A stretch of DNA of 64,000 bases from Amborella trichopoda (lineage: Eukaryota; Streptophyta; Magnoliopsida; Amborellales; Amborellaceae): contig NW_006498220.1 in NCBI RefSeq assembly GCF_000471905.2, positions 221,525-285,524 of the forward strand, read 5' to 3'. The notes beneath the pieces were generated by a model. That model did no database searches. It had not been told where the DNA came from and saw nothing but the letters and a program-made list of their open reading frames with translations. The translations under genes and the position numbers were made by a program. This document shows, piece after piece, positions 11,811 through 23,059 of the stretch (the first letter of the stretch is position 1; every line of letters starts with the position of its first letter).

Positions 11811-12187
11811 TTTTCCAAGATGAACATTGTCCACCGTTAAGGGCATATTATTAAATTTAAAGATCATTTAACCTTGCAACCAATTTTATAACAATCTAAA
11901 CTCATAAAAAGATAACTTTCATAAGAAGTAACCTCAATATTGGTTTAAATTTTGTCAAACTATTTGATGTTCTCGGATGAATTTCTGTTTTGCGTAGGAG
12001 AAAATCCAAAGTGACACCCTACTTTAAAAATGGGTATAACTTTCAAACCATAAAGAATTTTGTTATGAGTCCAAAACTAATTTTAAACTAGACTCAACTA
12101 TCTAATATTTCGAAGTGGCTGGACCTCATTCTAATATATTTTGGTCAGTTAAAAACTTCACATGAATTTCATTTTATAGATCTGGCA

Positions 12188-12242
12188 TGCTTCAGTAAAT
12201 AGTAAAATTAGATATGCTTCAGTAAATAGTAAAATTAGATAT
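12188..12242 (+). repeat. 27-bp direct duplication
   Basis: Two adjacent, apparently identical copies of ATGCTTCAGTAAATAG followed by TAAAATTAGAT. This is a recent local slippage duplication. Confidence 0.8.
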
Positions 12243-12844
12243 TAACAAGATGTCGTTTTCATGTGGAAATACATTTAATATACTACTGACCCACCAAAAT
12301 TCATAGTTTAACTCAATGTTTAAGGTATCCTAACAATCTCTCAAACATGGACTACACTTATGGAAAATTAGAATACACTCTAATGAAATTTTAGTAGCAT
12401 GCACCCACACTCGTATTTCACATTTTAATTGGGTAAGGAAACATGCATTAAGATAAGCATGAAACCATGAAACTAAATCTACTTACCTATTCCAATCGAA
12501 ACTTTCAAGATGTAATGTTCAACAAGTTCCACTTCGAATGTCAAGCTTCAGGTAGATTGGGTTCAAGCTTCAGAGGTTAAGGGCTCAGGATGAGTTGATG
12601 TGTTTGGAGGGGTTTAAGGGCTAAAGGGCAAAGAGGGGTACGTGAAGACGTGAAGAGGTGAGGAGAGAGAGAGAAAAAACCAAATTTATGAGTGAATAGG
12701 GAGTATATATAAGCATAGGATGGAAGCATACATGTGCCACATGGTACTCGAGTGATCATGCATGAGGAGAGAGAAGCTATACATGAGAGATAAAGAGCCT
12801 GAGAGGGGAGAAATACCCTAAGCCCACCAAACACCACTCCACTC

Positions 12845-13045
12845 AACTGTGCACTTATCCACCCATGCTCCACACACACTCGTCTACCCACACCCAGCTG
12901 CGCACTTATCCACCCGCGCTCTAACTTCCACTCATTTACTCGTGCCAGCTGCACACTTATATACCCATGCTCCACCAGCACTCGTCTACCTGCGATGTAC
13001 CGTGTACTTGTCTATCAGTGCCAGCTGCGTACTTATCCACATTCA
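12845..13045 (+). repeat. ~50-bp degenerate tandem repeat
   Basis: AGCTGCGCACTTATCCACCC-type units recur about four times with CACTCGTCTACC between them. On the minus strand this gives a periodic reading frame (EHGWISAQL repeats), which I treat as an artefact of the repeat. It sits at the start of the candidate minus-strand LTR. Confidence 0.6.
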
Positions 13046-13099
13046 TTTCTCTGAAAAGTCCCGGACCTTACAACTTGCTTCCTATCCCAAAGGGAATAT

Positions 13100-15240
13100 G
13101 AGGAAATGATGTCGGGTATACTGAAAATTAAAAACCTAGATGGGTATAAGTGTTTTGATAAATGTAGGGGTTCGAGAAGATTTCAAGGCATGCATAAGGA
13201 GGAGTAATGATGACAAGACAAACCAAATCACCGGTCGTTACGTGCTTTGGAGATCTTTTCCATGCACATGAACGCTCGAGGCAGTTTTGTTGGGTGTGTT
13301 TGCAGTCATATACGAGGACTAGATGCCTTTTGATACTGATATGATAATCATGCTTCATACGAGGCTTAACAAAATACCCTATGTGATGTAAACATATAAT
13401 ATGATCAAGATCTGTCACATGAAAAGGCTTATATCCTTAAAAGAATCTTGACTCGTAAGTTAGTCTTTAAAATCCTAACCCACGACTGATAATGTCAATA
13501 GCCCGTCAGCTAGACATATTCAAGGTTGACATAAATTGTGAAGCCATCTCTTTTTAAGACAGGTTCTAGGATACATATACTCCCAAGGCTTTATGTATGC
13601 CTATCTATGTGACATATGGAGGAACATATACAACTTAATATTGGCATCCATCGTTGGTTATGCACATATGCTATGACCAATGGTAAGAGATCATGAAGAT
13701 GTCTCTGTTGGAGATGGGACTCCAGAATGCATATATTGGAGGAATTTTAGGTGGGATGTGATATGACTCTCTAAAAGATCTGTCGTATGTTGCAATAATG
13801 AAGTTTTGACTGATGGAGCTTAAATGAAACCTCGTCGTGATATATTGAGGTGAATTCCTAAAACATATTAAGGCCTCATGAGCCTTAAGGTCCAAGAGTG
13901 ATATGACTTGGGCGATATTTAGACTTGGCTTGACCCATGTCCATATCCACCATCGGTTTGGATATGCCCTAACTGACACCCAAAAACTTGATGCCTTGAA
14001 CTCTCAGGAAACCACGTCGAAATGTGATAACCTTTTTTCCATAAAGTTTCGTATCAGTTGAAGGTTGGATAGCTCGACGGTTGAAGCTTTAAAGCCTCAT
14101 GTCTTGTGCGTTCAGGCATAACAACTTTTGACTATCGATGTTGTAATTTCTCCTTTAATGTGAGGAGGTTCCCAATAAATTAAGACCGTTGCACCCTTAA
14201 AAGGTGTGGGAATGTTTGTTGCAAGAAGAATAAAGTATATTCAGCGGGACGAACAGAAAGGTGAACCAGCGAGTGATAAAAAAGGAAAATATTTCCTGGT
14301 CTTTTTCATCAGACATCTCAGCAAATTTGTAAGATTGCATATTCAAATTTCGAAAGAGAGGTAGTTAGTCACATCAAACGGGTGTGAATTTGAATTCACG
14401 TATGGTTAAGCATTGACCACAAACGACAAGTCCAAATTCAAAATTTATGCGTGAATGAGTTCGGGGTTGAGAGATTTGCTCACGGTTTTAAACTCGTGTG
14501 AAGCCTTGAGTTCAAAAATAGAAGATCAGCTCACACATTCGAATTCACGTAGAACATAAGGGCAGAATGAAGATCCAATGTGAATATGAGGAAGAAGATA
14601 AGCATCACCAAGAAATAAACGATGGAGACGATATTTGGTGGTTATTAAAAAGATGTTGAGGTATATCATCAGAAGAGTGTTATAAAAGCCAGGTGAATAG
14701 ATGAGAACGGGGTTCGCACATTTTTTTTTTTTTCCAAGATAAGTACCCTTTGAGAGAACATATCTCAGAGGTTGATCGAGTATTGAGATAGAGTGAGAAA
14801 AGAAACAAGAAAGAGAAAAGAGAAAGAAATAGATTTTGTGCTCTGAGATACCTGCTTGAGACCCGTTTTTTTCTAAGAGGGACAAGGATATAGGATTAAC
14901 AACCTTGCTATAGTTCAGGTATATGAGCTGATATCCCATCCGATATTATCTCCTTTTTTATATATCTGTACGTCTTGTTTTGTTAGAAACAAATGTATAG
15001 GTCTTAAGGCTATAATCAGGGGTAGTTGGCTTTATTTAATTTTTATCGCATTATTTGGTCAATGTAAACTTTAACCGGGGATTAAACTCTTGGAACTATT
15101 CCTAGTATATAACATTAAAAAACTCATGTTTTTTGTGATATGGAATACATGGACAAATTTGGCCCCGAATGTGTTGTCCTCTAGTAAAGCATTTAATTTG
15201 AGCCTCAGTATGTTTTAAATTATATTATCTTATTAAAACA
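13100..15240. other. Unassigned noncoding DNA
   Basis: No gene recognised. Near 14680 a plus-strand TATAAAAG is followed by a T-run and purine-rich transcribed-looking sequence, as in LTR promoter regions, but no matching second copy was found. Possibly the internal or LTR remains of the element whose candidate 3' LTR ends at 13072, or of the copia element at 15.2 kb. Confidence 0.3.
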
Positions 15241-15254
15241 TCAAATAGCCCTTT

Positions 15255-16720
15255 TTGCAGACGAAAATTTGGAGTGTCCAAAGTCATGAAAGATTAATAT
15301 TCCTCCATAAACCAAAATCATATTTAGGAACTAGTATCATTACCTCCAAAAGAAAGGCCATTGGGTGCAAATGGGTTTTTAAGAAGAAACTTAATTCAGG
15401 AGGGAAACTTAAAAAATACAAGGCTAAGTTAGTAGCCAAGGGATTCACCCAAAAGGAAGGCATAAACTATGAGGAAACATTTTCGCCTATTGCCAAATTT
15501 CAATCCATTAGAATTCTTATAACGATAACAACCTATTTCGACTTTGAAGTCCATCAAATGGATGTTAAGACAGTTTTTCTAAATGGGGATTTAGAAGAGA
15601 AAATCTATATAAAACACCGCAAGGAAGTAAAAGGGAAAGGAAATCTAGTGTGCAAACTTAACAAATCCGTCTATGGCCTAAACAAGCATCGCATCAATGG
15701 TACATTGAATTTCAAGAGACTCCATCTTTCACAGGTTTTGTCTCTAACCAAGAAGACTAGTATCTATAAAATGGTCAGTGGGAGTGATGTCGTATTCATC
15801 TCTTTATATATGGATGATATGCTAATCATTAGTAGCTCAATAAGCCTTATGTTGGAAACTAAAAAATTCTTTACACAATACTTTGATATGAAGGATCTTA
15901 GGGAATCTTCATATGTGTTGGGCATAAAGATTATAAGAAACAAGAAAGAGAGAACCATTCAACTTTCCCAAATAACGTGCTACAAGAAGGTATTGAAAAG
16001 GATTGATATGGATAAATGTAAACCCATGTCAACCCCGATTGATAAAAAAAACGAAGGTTAGTAATAAAATGTGCTCTAGTGATGATGACATAGAAGAAAA
16101 GAAAATATTAGAGAGAGTGTCATGTAGAAGCGCAGTGGGATCCCTTATGTATGCAATGATGGGAACATTAGAACGCCGGTTCCAATGCAATCCTGGATTA
16201 GAACATTGGAAAGCAGTTAAGAGAATCTTGAGATACTTGAAATTGACTGTAAACTATGTGTTTACATATAGAGGAGGAATAGAAATTGCTCTTGAAGGAT
16301 ATTTTGATGCGAGTTATCAAGGAGATCCAAATGATGTGAATTCTACATCTGAATGCTATGCTTGGGGGAGGAACTATTTCTTGGAAGTCAAAGAAACAGG
16401 ATGTCGTGGCATTGTCCACAATGGAATCAGAATATGTGGCACGTTGTTTAGCAGCTAAGGAGGCAGTGTGGATTAAAATTTTATTAATCAACTTGATTTT
16501 AAGCCAATACAGTGTGGGGTCGTGAGACTCTTCTGCGATAACACCGCCATCAAAAGAACCATGATTCCATAAAAATCCCAAGCATATAAAGCCATTCTTC
16601 TATCATCTGCGCAATGAGGTGCAGTGCGGAGAGATCGACATCAACTACATACCTACAGAGGTGATGATAACTGATCCACTCACAAAAGGGCTACTCCTAA
16701 TATTTTTACAAAGCATGTAA
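15255..16720 (+). pseudogene. Ty1/copia polyprotein remnant: reverse transcriptase and RNase H
   Basis: The C-terminal part of a copia polyprotein. Early RT is clear (IGCKWVFKKKLN, YKAKLVAKGFTQKEGINYEETF, HQMDVKTVFLNGDLEEKIY). The catalytic box is YMDDM, a variant of the usual YVDDM. The RNase H part follows with SAVGSLMYAMM, HWKAVKRILRYLK and AKEAVW, ending in TDPLTKGL near 16690. Frameshifts at about 16040 and 16400 and stops near 16530 break it, and gag, protease and integrase are absent upstream. It is followed directly by a polypurine tract and an LTR, as expected for the 3' end of an element. Confidence 0.9.
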
Positions 16721-16773
16721 GAGAGATGAGAATGAGAGAAAGTGAAGAAGAGAGGTTGTAAGGCCTCCAAAGG

Positions 16774-16785
16774 CCAAGTGGGAGA
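16774..16785 (+). other. Polypurine tract of the copia element
   Basis: CCAAGTGGGAGA lies immediately before an LTR start TGTTGG. This is the standard copia arrangement for priming plus-strand DNA synthesis. Confidence 0.7.
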
Positions 16786-18825
16786 TGTTGGTTTTATGTG
16801 GTCTTTAAAGGCCTTAAGAGAGACTGTATTAAATATTTTAATAAATGAATCATAAACTCAGTGGAAGTGTAATCCTCTTATGGATCATTCTAGGAAAATC
16901 GAATTTGACAATGCTCGGACTAGGCTCAACATGTTAGGCTAGCCAAGTTAGAAAAACCCAGGTACCTAGGTATAAAGATAAAACTGATAAGGGTTTAGTG
17001 GATTAGCCCTTGAGGAGATCGGAATATGCCCGGATGAGAGCCGAGGGACACTTGTGTGTGATGAATAGCCTATATAGACAAGGCTAAAACCTCATTATTT
17101 TATCATCACATAGCATGTACATAGGTACCCATATTGAGATAGAAATCTACTATTGAGGGTGAAGCGTATATATGTACGAGAGATTACCCCTATGCATTAT
17201 AGAGTCATGGTTGCATCATGGTCTAGCGGATCATGGTTTGTCTCTAGGAGAGAACCTGAAATCCACTGACTGTGATTACATTCCCTAGTCTATTGATTGA
17301 CTTTGGTTGTTCAATCATGAGCCCCTGTAGTGGACTGTGGGTCATGGGAACTGTTGGGTAAGTGGGGGAAAGCTAGTGTGGATCGTGGTCCACAGTTGAA
17401 AGTGGAGTGATTCTGTGCGTGGACTAAATCCTAAACCTATTCAGATCTGATTCCCCAATTTAATTTAATTAATTTTATGATATTTGATATTTAAAATGTT
17501 TATTTGAATTTTTATGAATCTTCTGATATTTTAATTATGTCATTTGGATTTATAAAACTTTTTAAAGTTTTAAATAAATTAATAAGATTTAAAATCCTAA
17601 ATATCACATTTTATATTTTGTAAAATATGTGGGACCTACTATTTAATGGGGGCCCATTTAAAACACATAGGGTCATTTGTGTAGGGCCCATGAGTGGCCA
17701 CCAAAGGGTGGCACGCCACACCCATAGGGAATGTCTTCTCTTACTAATTGTGGTGAGAGACATCCCATGCTAGTTGGTTTTTCTTTTTATGAAGAGAAGT
17801 CTACTTGCATATGGAATAATAATATTGAGTTTTAGAATATCTTGTGAATCAAGAAGGTTTGATTGGAAAAATAAGGAATGAATATTTACTAATAAAGAAA
17901 GTAAAGAGATATTTTTTTTATTTAACTTAATTGATGGGAATAGGTTTAGGAAAAGGGGGATAAGATTCTACGACCTTAGCATCTTGAAGGTAGATCTAAG
18001 GAATGGATGAGTCTTATTTTTCACCCATCAAGTTTCTTTAGATCGATGGTCAATATTTGTTTCTAAGATTTATGGCAAACCCTAATGCATGAAAAGTCTA
18101 TATAAAAGATTATTGTTCTCCCATAATACCTATACCTCTTCTCTCTTCTCTTTCTTAGAATATCTCTCTCTTTAAGTCTCTCTAAGGGGTACACCCCACC
18201 CTAGGTTAACATCTCTCTCTCTCTCAAGCTAACCTAAGGGGCACGCTCCACCTAGCCTACCTCTATCTCTCCAACCCTAGGTAGCCTTAAGGGGCCATGC
18301 TCCAACGTAACCCACTATCTCTAATTGGGTGGCACGCCTAGGCTAGGTTGACCTATCTCTCTTGTGGGGTTCCAACGAAGCTAGGTTGGTTTGTGATTTT
18401 GGGTGCAAAAGGATCATCCTTTAGCTAGTAGTTTTCTCCCTCATCTTTTTAATTCCCATCTCTCATAAGGGTAAAGCCAAGGGGCTTGAATTAAACTAAA
18501 GTATTGAGGCTTTAAGTGGGTAGTTCTAGGTCTAAATCCATATGCATTGATTGTATTTTGCCATAAGAAGAAGAATCAAGAGACTGATCATAAATCCTGA
18601 GCACCATCAGACGGAGGAAACTCGGCATGGTGTGTACTCAGACTGGTTGAGGTAATCTCTAGCGATTTTACTTCTTTAAAATTTTATTTATGTTTTTCTT
18701 TCCTATAAAGCAAAGAGTCTTTATTTATTTATTTCAAGTGAAATTTAATTGTAATTGGACATTGTGAGTAATTTTGCCGGTGAAAGAAAAACAAAAATTT
18801 TAAATATACACTGTGCATTATCACA
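16786..18825 (+). mobile_element. 3' LTR of the first copia element
   Basis: Begins TGTTGGTTTTATG right after the polypurine tract. It contains a TATA-like TCTATATAAAAG near 18098, then CT-rich sequence with repeated units around CTAACCTAAGGGGCACGCTCC (18180-18370). I place the end at TCACA 18825, because copia RNase H sequence of a different element resumes within about 20-40 bases. The end is approximate, and no 5' LTR mate is in the window. Confidence 0.65.
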
Positions 18826-18844
18826 TAGTCCATCTTTCAGCATT

Positions 18845-19190
18845 GTAGTCTACAAAAGACAATCATAGAGTAGCCATGATGGTCGCATGCGAAATTGTAT
18901 GGTGGACAACATTGCTCAAAGAGTTTGGAGAAGCCATGGATTGCAGTGTCCTTATTCATAATGACAACATCAATTCAATCGTGTTGGCATTGAATCTAGT
19001 CTTTTTCACTCTTAAGAATTACAATAAGGTAAAATATCACATTATTGAGGGTGTTGAGTGAGAAGTTTCACTTGTTATACATACAACTAACAAGCATGTA
19101 GTTCTCATTTACAAGAGCATTGAATCAAGAGAAGCCAACCAAGTTCAAGCTGGCCTTAGGCACGAAAGATGCTGAAACTACTTAGAAATG
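18845..19190 (+). pseudogene. RNase H fragment of a second copia element
   Basis: The frame MMVACEIVWWTTLLKEFGEAMDCSVLIHNDNINSI and the following FFTLKNYNKVKYHIIEGVE match the end of copia polyproteins, where a CDN-type motif, an NPVFH-like segment and a KHIE-like segment are expected. A stop at 19061 and shifts follow. It is different from, and downstream of, the first copia LTR, so the first element probably inserted into this one. Confidence 0.75.
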
Positions 19191-19197
19191 AAGGGGA

Positions 19198-19773
19198 TGT
19201 TAAATATTGTATTCCAAAAATAAGAAGATTGTGGAGATCTAGAATTGCTTTTATCAGGAGAGAGAGGTTAGAGGAGTCCATAATAAGGTTGATCTCTTAT
19301 TGCAAGTACTTGACTTGTAGGACAAATCCTGACCTAGATATTTAGTCTATAAATAGATGGAAATATATAAATCACTAGGCATGTCAGCATGAGAGAAAGT
19401 GACAAGAGTAAGGGATAGGAATAGAGGGAGGTCGCAGAGAGTTATGGAGAGATATAGAGAAAGGAAGAGGTCATCATGTCTTAGGACAAATCCTGGCCTA
19501 GACATTTAGTCTATAAATAGATGGGAGTATATAAATCACTAGGCATGTCAACATGAGAGAAAGTGACAAGAGTGAGTGATAGGAACAGAGGGAGGTCACA
19601 GAGAGTTAGGGAGAGATATAGAGAAAGACAAACGTCATCATGCTTTAGTGTCTATATAGAGAGAGTGTAGAGAAAAAATTCAAGTGTGTAAAGCTTTCTG
19701 AGACTAAGTTTATTTTAAAATAAAAGATACATGGTTTTCTCTCCTCCATTATCTGTGCATTACTCTTTCAACA
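19198..19773 (+). mobile_element. 3' LTR of the second copia element
   Basis: A 576-bp block starting TGTTAAATATTG directly after a purine tract (GAAATGAAGGGGA) and ending TTTCAACA, so the ends read TGTT...AACA. Size and ends are typical of copia. Inside is a 164-bp tandem duplication carrying the TATA box. Confidence 0.78.
19321..19648 (+). repeat. 164-bp tandem duplication of the LTR promoter region
   Basis: GACAAATCCTGRCCTAGA starts at 19321 and again at 19485. Both copies carry TCTATAAATAG (TATA at 19348 and 19512), ATCACTAGGCATGTCA and a purine-rich tail ending in GTCATCATG. The second copy ends near 19648. Confidence 0.9.
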
Positions 19774-19934
19774 AAATTTTTATGGACCTTTTGATGTGTC
19801 TTAGTAATCAGAAAAGGAGGATTTGAGAATTGTTTTTGTCCCCACTAAAAAACAAATGGGTGAGGTTTATAGGTGGTGCCCATCTTATAACAGTAGAAGT
19901 AAGGCATACCTCTAAATTTTGTAGAAAGATAGAA

Positions 19935-20205
19935 TTTCGGAGTAAGAAACCTTAAAGATAGCTCGAAAATTTATTCTTGTCCCTAATAATGAAATCTAAA
20001 ATTCTAAAAATGATGCAAATCGAGCAGATCCACAAACACTTTAGAATCTTGAAAATATCAAATAACTTGTTGCAAGATGCATTATTTTTAGGATTTAAAT
20101 TTATTTTATCTTCATATCTATGAGTCTTGAGGTCAAGATGATCAATTGGAGAGTTTTCCAACTTTAAAACATTATTTTCTGTTGTAATTTTGATGTGCAA
20201 CTTAC
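19935..20205 (+). repeat. Dispersed AT-rich repeat, copy C
   Basis: Shares ordered blocks with copies at 30640 and 31765: AAATCGAGCAGATC, ACTTGTTGCAAGATGCA, TTGAGGTCAAGATGATCAAT and a TTTTCCAACTTTAAAACA-like tail. No ORF; a non-autonomous transposable element of unknown class. Confidence 0.6.
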
Positions 20206-21135
20206 TTATATTATATAAGTCAACACCTTATATAAATGTTTTTCCAAACAAAATATATTGGCTTAGAGAGAGAATAAACCGTATTGATAGTGACTCTACT
20301 ACGTTTTTTTAGGTAAGTCAGTGGATAGAGAGAGATTGTTACAGTGGTTAAGAAAGGTTGCAAGTATTGGGATTTAGGAGGCATGCACTTTTGAACCGAG
20401 GATTGACAGTGGTCTAAGAGAGAGAGAAAGAGGAGGAAGAATTGGAGTCCCAAAATGGCTGCTAAAGCAAGACTTTGAAGACTCCAAAACAGTTGAGAAA
20501 ACCTCTCTTTTCTGGTTTGTAGAACCGAAATCTGTATAGAAATAGTTTGAAATACAGTGATGGATTTGTTGTTATTACAAGTGCAGAGCCACAATATTCT
20601 TATAAATGGTATGGGAAAACTCAGGTTTCTTGTGGATCAAACCATATTGGTTTCTAAATAGAGAAATCAAATGTGTTTGTGATCGATTTAGAAAAACGTT
20701 TTTAGTGAGAGCATGTTGGTCTGCTTTAGCGAGAGAGAAAGAGTGGTTGTCTCCATCAAGAAGAGCAAGACTCATAATCTTCTTCATGGAAAGCATGGGA
20801 TGATATCCATCTTCCAGTGTGTATGACTTTGAGGTTCTTGGGTGCAAATGATTGAAGCATTTATAGAGAGGAAAGATAAGGATTGAGAAGGTTTGAGAAA
20901 GGTCTAGAGACACTAGAGAGAGAAGAAGAATTGAGAGATTTTGGCTTGGGTAAAAAAGGAAGAGAGTTTTGGCATTGAGTGGGGCATATTCCAAGCGTTT
21001 AATAAAAGGTTGAGGTAATGGCTGCTCTTGGGTGGTTACTATAAGTAAAAGGCAAGTGAAAAGTCACCAGTTGTTTGAGAGTTCACCTATGAGCGAACTC
21101 ATTTCTATTGATACATGAGTGAATTTTCAACACCT
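20206..21135. other. Probable 5' leader of the LINE
   Basis: No conserved protein recognised. The stretch is rich in GAGAGA and ends at the ATG that opens the LINE ORF1-like frame, so it may be the LINE 5' untranslated region. The 5' end of the element was not found. Confidence 0.35.
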
Positions 21136-22830
21136 ATGGGGGACAGAGGAGTGATGGAGGAGGAAGAAGTTAAGGATGGAGTAAAGCATGCTTCGTATGC
21201 TCAAATTCTTCGCTCTTCTACTAAGTTTGATCATCATGTTGATCCAGTGATTGTGGTAGGTGATAATGTTGTCAAAAATAGACTCTAACGTATCCAATCT
21301 AGTGTTGTCATATCTTTTCTCTCTAAAGATACAGACATTGTGGCTTTTTAGAGATGGGTGGACAAATCCTGGAATTCAAAGCCTAGCCTATATAGAAGTA
21401 TCCTTGGAAATAAAGTAATATGTTTTCTTGGATCGAACAATGAAGTAAGCACAGTGATGAAATAGAAATTTTGGAGATTTCGAGTTGTAGAGTTGATAGT
21501 CGAATCATGGGTTCCAACAATAGAAAAATCTCTCATTAAATCCAAATTTGCATACTTTTTAGTGAGCGGTATACCAAGCTATAGTATAGTCAATAGAAGT
21601 TTTTAAAGAAAATGCCAGCTTATGTGGGACATTGATTAAGATTGATTGGATAAAGACATCGTATTACTATCTGATATTTCAAGTAGAGAAAAAAGAAGTC
21701 AAGAGTCCTACCTCTTGTATTTTGAAAGTTGATCTTTTCAATTTTCTCTAAACCTTTAAGAAAACTAGCTCCACACAAGATAATACCAACCAAAACAATG
21801 ATGTCGGTATTTCTGCTGATTCGAATGTCCTTAAGTCTAGTGAAGCACAAAACATGGGGATCTCTGTGAGAATCAATGGCCGACCTAGTACGATGGCACG
21901 AAAACCTCAAGAATTATGCATCTTGGAGCAATCATGTTCATTATTCGCAATCAAGAACCGCTTTCATCGAGAAACACATTGTTCAACGATGGATAGTAAA
22001 GTATGATGCCAACAAAAACTTGAATGTTATATCTCAAAATTCAAATGAAAAGTCAGCTCCCAGCTCTATCCAAAATAAATTTGTTGTAATCAAAGATTTA
22101 CTTAACTGTGTTGGGGACATGTGTAGAAGGCCACCACCCATTATTGGATACGGTGGTGCTTACAGTGAAATCTCAAGTTTGCCCTCATGAAGCAGAGTCT
22201 CCCAAGGGGTCAATCTCTAGTGTGTTTTCTAGTGCCCTCCTTAACCAACACCAACTATCCCTTACATTGGCAAAAGGCAAAGAAAAAATCTATGTGGCCA
22301 TGGCGTACGAGAAGAAGATTCTAAACCTCTGAAATCCCCAAAGAAAAGAGTGGCTTCAAAATTCAAATGAAAAGAGTGGCTTCAAAACCTCGGAAATCCC
22401 CAAAGAAAACTAATACCCCGGAGCCTAGCCATTACCCTTTGATTTATTACAACCTGGAAGGGGAGGAAAATGTTGAACCCCTGATGTCTGATAAGAGTGA
22501 GAACTTTCTTTGAGATGGAAATGTCTTTCAACAACATTTGGTAGGAATATAACCTATGGAAATGGCAGGTGGTGGAAACAATGAGGACTATGAACTACTA
22601 GTCATGGCAATCCCCTTGGCCTATCACTTGCCAAATAACCCTTAGAGGATGAAGAAGACGATGAGTCTGAAAGGTTACCAATAGTCATGCAAACCTCAGA
22701 ATCGACAAGGTCGTTGATGTAATGATTCTTTTACGGAGACTCTCTAAACTCTATCACCAAAATGTTAGAGAAAGATCGTGACAAGGGTATTGAGGCACAA
22801 CCTAGAGGCTCAAAATTTCAAAAATCAAAA
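21136..22830 (+). pseudogene. LINE ORF1 (gag-like) remnant
   Basis: Starts at ATG 21136 (MGDRGVMEEEEVKDG) and continues through many stops and shifts. The segment around 21290-21640 follows the order seen in plant LINE ORF1 proteins with a DUF4283-type domain (a VISFLSKD block, a RFRVVELIVESWVP block, then a G-P-Y/S and LIKIDW-like segment). It lies just upstream of, and in the same orientation as, a LINE endonuclease/RT region. Confidence 0.55.
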
Positions 22831-23059
22831 GACAAAAGGTGAATGCAAAGGGAGATTTTCAATCTGGTATGTTCTATAAACTATGACAGGGTCTTTCTTA
22901 ATGGGTGTACTCGCGTCGTTTCTGAACCCTGTGGTACTGTGGCTGCTTGTCCTTCTAAGACCACCAGGCACAACAGGGGTTATATCTTAGAAGGAAAATA
23001 CTATGTTGAAACGTTCGGGGCCGCAACAATAGTAGAAGGAAAAAAGTTGCCTTGTTTTT

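Larger units (their letters stand above)
12000..13072 (-). mobile_element. Candidate minus-strand gypsy LTR (left limit unknown)
   Basis: Read on the minus strand, an LTR-like start TGTAAGGTCCGGGA occurs at 13072, preceded by a purine-rich stretch (GGGATAGGAAG), as expected for a polypurine tract before a 3' LTR. A TATA-like TTATATATA lies about 360 bases in (near 12711), followed by CT-rich sequence. No second copy is in the window, so the other end could not be set. It may extend left across the 81-bp and 32-bp arrays. Confidence 0.4.

Noticed and set aside
12577..12981. 134-codon minus-strand frame with EHGWISAQL repeats
   Set aside because: Tandem repeat translated; no start context, no family resemblance.
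20575..20994. 139-codon minus-strand frame upstream of the LINE
   Set aside because: No recognisable family; opposite to the LINE and probably its antisense leader.
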